Translations under genes and position numbers: made by a program
Notes under the pieces: model-generated
The model's database searches: none
Seen by the model: only the letters and a program-made list of their open reading frames with translations
What the model was told of the DNA's origin: nothing
Part shown: in pieces, positions 1 to 5,217 of the stretch
How positions within the stretch are numbered: the first letter of the stretch is position 1
How the letters are laid out: each line of letters starts with the position of its first letter
Assembly: GCA_039029535.1 (NCBI GenBank)
Contig: JBCCFW010000180.1
Span: 1 to 14,551 of the forward strand
Direction: 5' to 3'
From: JBCCFW01 sp039029535
Lineage (GTDB): Bacteria; Acidobacteriota; JBCCFW01
Length of the DNA stretch: 14,551 nucleotides

Positions 1-365
1 GCGAGGAGCTCATCGGACGCTGCTGCCTACCCGACGGAGGTTGCGACCTGCTCGACGAGGAGGAGTGCCTCGAGGCGCAGGACGGCCTGCAGTGGACGGC
101 CGGCGAGCCCTGCGGCGGGGACGGCGACGACGACATCGACGATGCCTGTCTCGAGCTGCTCGCCGCCTGCTGTCTCACGGACGGCTCGTGCGAGATGCGC
201 TCCGAGGCCTCGTGCCTGACGGACGGGGGCACCTGGGCGGAGGGCATGACCTGCGCCGACATGCCTTGCGGGCCGGCCCCGATCCCCACCATGAGCGAGT
301 GGCTGCTGCTCCTCCTCGCGGCCGTCACGGCCGGAGCCGGAGTGCTCGTCCTGCGCCGGAGCTGA
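1..365 (+). CDS. Cys-rich secreted protein, C-terminal part with IPTL-CTERM sorting tail
   Basis: Partial gene, open from the left edge (first full codon at 3) to TGA at 363-365. The visible part holds two Cys-rich repeats, CCLPDGGC...EECLEAQ...C and CCLTDGSC...SCLTDGGTW...C. These are followed by PAPIPTMSEW, a stretch of about 20 hydrophobic residues and a terminal LRRS. This is the IPTL-CTERM tripartite tail: motif, membrane helix, basic end. In that family the tail is thought to be recognised by an exosortase-type enzyme (XrtH), which releases or anchors the protein at the cell surface. The Cys repeats are probably disulfide-bonded extracellular modules. The protein's biological role cannot be read from this fragment. 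It ends 3 bp from the convergent next gene with no terminator between them. The tail is assigned with good confidence; the overall function is unknown. Confidence 0.85.
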   Translation, partial: EELIGRCCLPDGGCDLLDEEECLEAQDGLQWTAGEPCGGDGDDDIDDACLELLAACCLTDGSCEMRSEASCLTDGGTWAEGMTCADMPCGPAPIPTMSEWLLLLLAAVTAGAGVLVLRRS

Positions 366-368
366 GTC

Positions 369-944
369 TCAGGGCGGCGGCATCCACTCGGTGCCGTTTC
401 GCTCGATCCAGAGGGCCAGGACGGGGTGGACGTGCTCACCCTGAGCCTCGAGACAACTCTCGAGGTCTCCGTACCTCGCGCACTCGTCGTAGTGAAACCA
501 CGGCGGGCAGCAGGTCATGCTGGGAAGACCGTCCGTCACGGCGAAGGTAGCCCCGGCGGTGAGCGGCAGCAAGACGGCGGAGGCGACGGCCAGGGCTCGC
601 CCGACGCAGGGGAAGCCGCGCTGGGCGGGGGAGCGCCACGCGAGCCAGAGGAGAGCCAGGAGCGCGATCCCGATGGTGAGCGCGATGAGCTCCCGCGAGA
701 CGGAGTCGAGCAGGTGCGCTGGCACGTGCGAGCCGTTCCAGTACCTGCGCAGGCCCTGTGGGTGAGCCTGCCAAGCCACCGCGGCCATGACACCGCTCAG
801 GCCGAGGAACGCATCGGCGATCAGCCCATGCACGAGCAGCCGCGGCATCGAACGACGCCGGACCGTCCCCACGAGCGTGATCCGACGCCGACCGCAGGTC
901 TCCTCCATCCCGAAGTCATCGCCCGAAATCAGTCTCCCAGCCAC
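369..944 (-). CDS. Small three-helix membrane protein with Cys-rich C-terminal loop (hypothetical)
   Basis: An open frame of 191 codons from a GTG at 944. I do not recognise the family. From that start, hydrophobic segments lie near residues 36-58, 86-105 and 116-138, consistent with three membrane helices. A Cys-rich tail follows, with CCPPWFHYDEC and SCLEAQ. The 40 or so N-terminal residues are Arg-rich and less convincing; an ATG at 848 (MPRLLVHG) just before the first helix is a good alternative start. Neither start has a strong ribosome binding site; the GTG has a GGAG only 3 nt upstream. The Cys tail resembles the CC.P...C...CLEAQ pattern of the convergent gene at 1-365. The membrane segments and the lack of a competing frame with sensible protein support it as real. 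Confidence 0.65.
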   Translation of the reverse strand: MAGRLISGDDFGMEETCGRRRITLVGTVRRRSMPRLLVHGLIADAFLGLSGVMAAVAWQAHPQGLRRYWNGSHVPAHLLDSVSRELIALTIGIALLALLWLAWRSPAQRGFPCVGRALAVASAVLLPLTAGATFAVTDGLPSMTCCPPWFHYDECARYGDLESCLEAQGEHVHPVLALWIERNGTEWMPPP

Positions 945-1020
945 CCGCTCCGCTCACCAACCCGAGCAGCGGTGTTCCCTCAGATCGACATCGAGAAGCT
1001 CGGCAGGGAGTTGTCGTTCC

Positions 1021-1123
1021 TGGCGAGGCCCGAGGCTCCGAGGTCACCGGAGCCTAGCCAGCTAGGGGAGGATGACCGAGGAGCCGAGAACGAAGCCAGG
1101 GGCGACAAGACCCGCCGAGACGG
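1021..1123. repeat. Structured intergenic repeat, copy 1
   Basis: First of two imperfect direct copies; the second starts 127 bp downstream at 1148. The hand-aligned core (1021-1096 against 1148-1224) is about 80 % identical. Nucleotides 1033-1086 form a long imperfect hairpin. GGCTCC (1034-1039) pairs with GGAGCC (1080-1085). Next comes a GA/GA mismatch pair, then GGTCA (1042-1046) with TGACC (1073-1077), a C/A mismatch and one C-G pair. A GGAG/GGAG internal loop leads to CCTAG/CTAGG (1053-1057 with 1062-1066) closing on loop CCAG. It lies in the gene-free gap between korB and the membrane protein. No coding sense was found in it. Confidence 0.8.
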
Positions 1124-1147
1124 AGGCTAGCGGCGGATCGGCGTCAC

Positions 1148-1251
1148 TAGCGAGGCGCACGGGCCCGAGGACACCGGAGCCTAGGCTGCTAGGTGAGGAT
1201 GTCCGAGGGCCCGTGGAACGAAGCGAGCGGCGTCGAGACGCCGCTAGACGG
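1148..1251. repeat. Structured intergenic repeat, copy 2, running into the korB stop
   Basis: Second copy of the repeat. Its hairpin spans 1160-1213: CGGGCCC with GGGCCCG (1160-1166 with 1207-1213), GA/GA mismatches, GGACA (1169-1173) with TGTCC (1200-1204), a C/A mismatch, a C-G pair, a GGAG/TGAG internal loop, and CCTAG/CTAGG around loop GCTG. Three stem pairs differ from copy 1 by changes on both sides: 1163/1210, 1164/1209 and 1171/1202. Pairing is therefore kept while the sequence drifts. The mismatched positions stay at the same places. The 3' part of the repeat (1225-1251) overlaps the last codons of korB. Confidence 0.8.
1226..1245. other. Perfect 9-bp inverted repeat at the korB stop codon
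   Basis: AGCGGCGTC (1226-1234) and GACGCCGCT (1237-1245) are perfect inverted copies around a 2-nt centre, or an 8-bp stem with a CGAG tetraloop. On the minus strand the hairpin begins inside the korB stop codon. It could help define the 3' end of the korAB transcript. However, no T-run follows it on the minus strand, so it is not a canonical intrinsic terminator. The equivalent part of copy 1 of the repeat has lost much of this pairing. Confidence 0.5.
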
Positions 1252-2245
1252 TCCAGGTGTCGCCGGCGTTGAGGAGATCGTGCAGCGAGCCCTTCCCCTT
1301 GTTCTCCACCGCGTGCTCCAACTGCGCCGTGAGCTGCGCCTCGTGCGTCGGAGCCTCCACCGCACGGATGACACCCACCGGCGTCGGGAACGCGGGGGCC
1401 TGCATCTGCGCGAGGAGCCAGGCGAGGTTGAGGTTGGTCTCGTCGTGGACCAGCACCTCGGACTCGTCGTGATCGGCCAGGTTGATGACCTCGAGCGAGA
1501 GACCGTTGAGCCTGAGGCCCTTGTCCTGGTCCTTGCCGAAGATCATCGGCTTGCCGTGCTCGAGGAGGAGCTGGCACTCGGCCCGGACGTCCTTCTCGGT
1601 CAGCGACTTCCACGCGCCGTCGTTGAAGATGTTGCAGTTCTGCAAGATCTCGACGAAGGCCGTGCCCTCGTGCTGCGCCGCTCGACCGAGCACCGCGCGG
1701 AGCATGGGAGCCTGGACGTCGATGCCACGAGCGACGAAGGTCGCCCCGGCACCGAGGGCCACCTGGAACGGGTTGAAGGGCGCGTCGACGCTGCCCCAGG
1801 GGGACGACTTCGTCCGCTTGCCACGCTCGCTGGTGGGGGAGACCTGGCCCTTGGTCAGGCCGTAGATCCGGTTGTTGAACATCAGGTGCTTGAGCCCGAC
1901 GTTCCGGCGCAGCGTGTGGATGAAGTGGTTGCCGCCGATGGAGAGCGAGTCACCGTCACCCGAGGCCACCCACACCGACAGCTCGGGGTTGGCGACCTTG
2001 ATGCCCGTGGCGATCGCCGGCGCACGACCATGGATGGTGTGAAAGCCGAAGGTGTTCATGTAGTAGGGGAAGCGCGCGGCGCAGCCGATCCCCGACACGA
2101 CGACGAAGTTCTCCCGCGGGATCCCGAGGGAAGGGAAGACCGACTGCACCGACTTCAAGATGGCGTAGTCGCCACAGCCGGGGCACCAGCGGACGGTCTG
2201 GTCGGTCTCGAAGTCCTTGGCCTTGAGGGGGGCAGGTGCGTTCAT
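1244..2245 (-). CDS. korB: 2-oxoacid (2-oxoglutarate):ferredoxin oxidoreductase, beta subunit
   Basis: A 333-residue protein of typical KorB length. It binds thiamine diphosphate and a proximal [4Fe-4S] cluster. With KorA it decarboxylates 2-oxoglutarate to succinyl-CoA and reduces ferredoxin, a cytoplasmic TCA or reductive-TCA step. Visible motifs are CPGCG at residues 21-25, SGIGC ending at Cys55, and Cys204 in QNCNIF; with Cys21 and Cys24 these give the four expected cluster ligands. The GDGD motif at 96-99 and the NNRIYGLTKGQ segment are the ThDP/Mg site. The ATG at 2243-2245 shares one base with the korA TGA (TGATG), with GGGAG upstream, so translation is coupled. No ferredoxin-like delta subunit lies nearby, as is usual for the two-subunit KorAB type. 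Substrate choice (2-oxoglutarate rather than pyruvate) is inferred from overall similarity to KorB. Confidence 0.93.
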   Translation of the reverse strand: MNAPAPLKAKDFETDQTVRWCPGCGDYAILKSVQSVFPSLGIPRENFVVVSGIGCAARFPYYMNTFGFHTIHGRAPAIATGIKVANPELSVWVASGDGDSLSIGGNHFIHTLRRNVGLKHLMFNNRIYGLTKGQVSPTSERGKRTKSSPWGSVDAPFNPFQVALGAGATFVARGIDVQAPMLRAVLGRAAQHEGTAFVEILQNCNIFNDGAWKSLTEKDVRAECQLLLEHGKPMIFGKDQDKGLRLNGLSLEVINLADHDESEVLVHDETNLNLAWLLAQMQAPAFPTPVGVIRAVEAPTHEAQLTAQLEHAVENKGKGSLHDLLNAGDTWTV

Positions 2246-4128
2246 CAGGCTCTCCCGGGAGCGGGCTGCTCCAACGTGTCGCAGATGGCCTGGTACACGC
2301 GGGTCGAGGTGTAGGGCTTGCCGCGGACCTCGTTGAGTCCGAAGGCGTCGATGAGGAAGCGGGCGCGAACGAGCATGCTGAGCTGACCGAGGTTGATCTC
2401 GGGGATCAACACGCGCTCGAAGGCGCCGAGAAGATCACCGAGGTCGGCCGGCAATGGGCTGAGCGAGCGGACGTGTGCGTGGCTCACCTTCTGCCCCTCG
2501 TCCTGCGCCTGCATGACGGCCGAGCGAAGGGCGCCCCAGGTGCTGCCCCAGCCGAGAACCAGGAGCTCACCCTCGGCATCGCCGTAGAGCTCCGTGGCCG
2601 GGACCTGGTCGACCATGCGGTCGACCTTCTCCTGACGGAGCAGGCACATCTCGTGATGGTTGTTCGGGTCGTAGTTCACGTGCCCGGTGACGTTGGCCTT
2701 CTCGATGCCGCCGATGCGGTGTTCGAGACCGGCGACGCCGGGGATGGCCCAGGGGCGCGCCAGCTTCTCGTCACGAGCGTAGGGGTGGAAGCCGCCCTCG
2801 GCCGCCTCGGGACCCGGGTGCTGGATGTCGATGTCCGGCAGCTCCTCGACCTTGGGGATGAGCCAGGGCTCGGCGCCGTTGGCGAGATAGCCATCGGAGA
2901 GGAGGACCACCGGGACGACGTGCTGCATCGACAGGCGGCAGGCCTCGTAGGCGAGGTGGAAGCAGTCGGCCGGCGTGGCCGGGGCGAGGATGGCCACCGG
3001 CGACTCGGAGTTGCGGCCGTACAGGGCCTGAAGCAGGTCGGCCTGCTCGGTCTTCGTGGGGAGGCCGGTGGAAGGACCGCCTCTCTGGATGTCGACGATG
3101 ACCAGGGGAAGCTCGGCGGTGACCGCCAGGCCCATGGCCTCGGCCTTGAGCGCCATGCCCGGACCGCTGGTGCCCGTCACGCCGAGGTTGCCGGCAAACG
3201 AAGCGCCGATGGCGGCGGCCACCGCGGCGATCTCGTCCTCGGCCTGGAAGGTGGTCACGCCGAAGTGTCGGCAGGCCGAGAGCTCGTGGAGGATGTCGCT
3301 GGCGGGGGTGATGGGGTAGGAGCCGTAGAACAGCTTCTTGCCCGAACGCTCGGCCGCCGCGACGAGACCCATGGCGAGGGCCGCATTGCCGTTGACGTTG
3401 CGATACTTGCCCGGCTTCACCTCGGCCGGGGCGACGACGTAGCGCTCCTGGAAGGCCTCGGTCGCGTCGCAGTAGGCGATGCCGGCCTTGAGGGCGAGGT
3501 GGTTGGCCTCGACGACCTTGGGCTTCTTCGCGAACTTGGTGGAGATCCACTGCCGCGTGGGCTCGGGGTCACGCTCGTAGAGCCAGTAGGCCATGCCCAG
3601 GGCGAAGAAGTTGCGGCAGAGGTCGACGCTCTTGGTGGGGAGCTCGAGCTCCTCGAGGGCCCGGCGGGTGAGCGTCGTGATGGGCACCTTGAAGAGGCGG
3701 TAGCCGGAGAGGCTCGCGTCTTCGAGGGGGTTGGCCTCGTAGCCGGCCTTGGTGAGGTCGCGGTCGCCGAACTCGTCGACGTTCACGATGAGCACGCCGC
3801 CGGTCTTCAGGTCCTCGAGGTTGGCCTTGAGAGCCGCCGGGTTGAAGGCGACCAGGGCGTCCAGGAGGTCGCCGGGCGTGAAGATGTCCTCGGCCGAGAA
3901 CTGGAGCTGGAAGCCCGAGACGCCGGCGAGGGTTCCGCGCGGCGCCCGAATCTCGGCGGGGAAGTCGGGCAGGCTGGCGATGTCGTTGCCGGCCAGGGCC
4001 GAGGTGCTCGTGAACTGGCTACCGGTGACCTGGATGCCGTCGCCGGAATCGCCAGCGAAGCGCAGGGTGACGCGGGAGAGGGAGGTGGGGGGCGCCGCGC
4101 CCTCCGGGGGCCGTGCCGTGGTGCTCAT
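2245..4128 (-). CDS. korA: 2-oxoacid (2-oxoglutarate):ferredoxin oxidoreductase, fused gamma-alpha subunit
   Basis: A 627-residue protein of normal KorA length, with an N-terminal gamma domain fused to the alpha domain. The gamma domain opens with RFAGDSGDGIQVTG (residues 23-36). The alpha domain carries YPITPAS at 271-277, the EDE segment at 297-299, GTSGPGMALK near 319-328 and QRGGPSTGLPTKTEQ at 348-362. These belong to the CoA- and substrate-binding half of the enzyme. The frame stays open upstream to 4452. I chose the ATG at 4128 because the family sequence begins there and GGCGGAG sits 6 nt upstream. The upstream residues are not family-like and contain the promoter. The gene is coupled to korB by TGATG. 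Confidence 0.93.
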   Translation of the reverse strand: MSTTARPPEGAAPPTSLSRVTLRFAGDSGDGIQVTGSQFTSTSALAGNDIASLPDFPAEIRAPRGTLAGVSGFQLQFSAEDIFTPGDLLDALVAFNPAALKANLEDLKTGGVLIVNVDEFGDRDLTKAGYEANPLEDASLSGYRLFKVPITTLTRRALEELELPTKSVDLCRNFFALGMAYWLYERDPEPTRQWISTKFAKKPKVVEANHLALKAGIAYCDATEAFQERYVVAPAEVKPGKYRNVNGNAALAMGLVAAAERSGKKLFYGSYPITPASDILHELSACRHFGVTTFQAEDEIAAVAAAIGASFAGNLGVTGTSGPGMALKAEAMGLAVTAELPLVIVDIQRGGPSTGLPTKTEQADLLQALYGRNSESPVAILAPATPADCFHLAYEACRLSMQHVVPVVLLSDGYLANGAEPWLIPKVEELPDIDIQHPGPEAAEGGFHPYARDEKLARPWAIPGVAGLEHRIGGIEKANVTGHVNYDPNNHHEMCLLRQEKVDRMVDQVPATELYGDAEGELLVLGWGSTWGALRSAVMQAQDEGQKVSHAHVRSLSPLPADLGDLLGAFERVLIPEINLGQLSMLVRARFLIDAFGLNEVRGKPYTSTRVYQAICDTLEQPAPGRA

Positions 4129-4138
4129 CGTGACTCCG

Positions 4139-4153
4139 CCTGCAGGGTGCAGG
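4139..4153 (-). promoter_or_regulatory. Short hairpin abutting the korA ribosome binding site
   Basis: On the minus strand CCTGCA-CCC-TGCAGG forms a 6-bp stem with a 3-nt loop. Its 3' arm ends one base before the GGAG Shine-Dalgarno core of korA, 10-15 nt upstream of the ATG. It could affect ribosome access, but the stem is short and may be coincidental. The rest of the roughly 130-nt leader (4129-4268) shows no riboswitch class that I recognise. Confidence 0.35.
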
Positions 4154-4275
4154 TCAGCCTGTCCGCCATCGCAGGCGACTGCGAGCCGGGGGAAAGCTCG
4201 CTGATTCGGCGGGTGCCTCCGGGCGCCGCAGCGGGCCGGTAGAGGTCCTGAGACCGATGACGAGCTGAAGTTTTC

Positions 4276-4304
4276 ATTTTCGGCCCGGCACCGCCGATCG
4301 TCAA
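4276..4304 (-). promoter_or_regulatory. Sigma70-like promoter of korAB
   Basis: On the minus strand TTGACG (4299-4304, 5 of 6 consensus bases) is followed after exactly 17 bp by GAAAAT (4276-4281, 4 of 6). It lies in the divergent gap between korA and the glycosyltransferase gene, in a local AT-rich patch of otherwise GC-rich DNA. Transcription would start near 4269, giving a korA leader of about 140 nt. I see no comparably good promoter in the plus direction for the glycosyltransferase. Confidence 0.65.
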
Positions 4305-4371
4305 GAGACCGAGCGCCTCCTCTGGTGGCTTTCCGCCCCGGCAGGAGGGCCCTCCGTGGCATGCTGGGGCC

Positions 4372-5181
4372 ATGACGTCTCCTCCGATCCGCCTCGGCTC
4401 CATCGTCCCCGAGCTCCCCGCCGGCCTCGTGTCGGTGGTCATGCCGGTCCACTGCGAGAAGGACACGCTCGAGATCATCGTCGGGCGCGTGTTGGCGCTC
4501 CCGCTGGTGGCCGAGCTCATCATCGTCGACGATGCCTCGACGGATGGATCCGACGAGATCATCAAGCGTCTGGCGGCAGAGGACTCCCGGGTCAAGGGCT
4601 ACTACTTCCCGGTCAACAGGGGGAAGGGCTCAGCGGTGCGGGAGGGCATCTCCCACGCGACGGCCGAGCACGTCGTCATCCAGGACGCCGACCTCGAGTA
4701 CGACCCTCAGGACCTGCCGCACGTCCTGGCGCCGCTGGCGGCCGGGGTGGCGGACGTCGTCTACGGCTCGCGCTTCGCGTCGCGGCAGTGGCGTCGGGTG
4801 CTCTACTTCCGGCACGAGCTCGGGAACAAGTTCCTGACCTTCCTGTCGAACCTGCTCACCGATCTCAACCTCACCGACATGGAGACCTGCTACAAGGCCT
4901 GGCGTCGGGAGGTCATCCAGAACCTGCACCTCACCTGTGACCGCTTCGGCTTCGAGCCGGAGGTCACGGCCAAGCTGGCCCGCAGCCCGGCGGTGTTCTA
5001 CGAGGTGCCCATCTCGTACCACGGCCGCAGCTACGAGGAGGGCAAGAAGGTCACCTGGAAGGACGGGGTCGCGGCGCTGTGGTTCCTGCTCAAGTTCAAC
5101 GTCCTCCAGAGCATCGACGTCCAGATCAAGCGCCCCTGGTCCGAGGTCCCGAACATGGCCCGCCAGACCTCCGAGGACTGA
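4372..5181 (+). CDS. Family 2 glycosyltransferase (dolichol-phosphate mannose synthase-like)
   Basis: A 269-residue GT-A fold transferase that would move a sugar from a nucleotide-sugar donor to a lipid or glycan acceptor on the cytoplasmic face of the membrane. Visible motifs are SVVMPVHCEKD (21-31), LIIVDDASTDGS (49-60), NRGKGSAVREG (82-92) and QDADLEYDP (104-112), which contains the DxD metal site. The later METCYKAWRRE and GFEPEVTAKLA segments are typical of the DPM1/GtrB-like subgroup. It lacks the C-terminal membrane helices of GtrB-type enzymes, so it is probably soluble or peripheral. The ATG at 4372 has only a weak GGGG upstream; an in-frame ATG at 4441 falls inside the first strand and is less likely. 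A 12-bp palindrome GGAGGGCCCTCC lies at 4344-4355. The gene is divergent from korA and convergent with the pilin operon. Donor and acceptor are unknown. Confidence 0.9.
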   Translation: MTSPPIRLGSIVPELPAGLVSVVMPVHCEKDTLEIIVGRVLALPLVAELIIVDDASTDGSDEIIKRLAAEDSRVKGYYFPVNRGKGSAVREGISHATAEHVVIQDADLEYDPQDLPHVLAPLAAGVADVVYGSRFASRQWRRVLYFRHELGNKFLTFLSNLLTDLNLTDMETCYKAWRREVIQNLHLTCDRFGFEPEVTAKLARSPAVFYEVPISYHGRSYEEGKKVTWKDGVAALWFLLKFNVLQSIDVQIKRPWSEVPNMARQTSED

Positions 5182-5189
5182 GGGAACGG

Positions 5190-5216
5190 ACCGAGGCGGC
5201 GTTCCGCCGCCTCGGT
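5190..5216. terminator. Bidirectional hairpin between convergent genes
   Basis: ACCGAGGCGGCG (5190-5201) and CGCCGCCTCGGT (5205-5216) are perfect 12-bp inverted repeats with a TTC loop. It sits 8 bp after the glycosyltransferase stop and 1 bp before the stop of the minus-strand NHL gene, the expected place for a shared terminator. There is no long T-run on either side, so it may work as a stem-only or Rho-assisted 3' end. Confidence 0.75.
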
Positions 5217-5217
5217 G

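Noticed and set aside
362..372. Inverted repeat CTGAG-T-CTCAG covering both convergent stops
   Set aside because: A 1-nt centre cannot form a hairpin loop, and the symmetry follows from facing TGA stop codons, so it was not called a terminator.
2236..4242. Very long plus-strand open frame antisense to korA
   Set aside because: It mirrors the codon pattern of korA in GC-rich DNA; the translation is a repetitive Gly/Glu/Val/Leu mixture without motifs, while the minus strand encodes a clear KorA.
4344..4355. 12-bp perfect palindrome upstream of the glycosyltransferase
   Set aside because: It could be an operator, but a single GC-only palindrome in GC-rich DNA with no paired site or promoter next to it is too weak to list as a separate feature.
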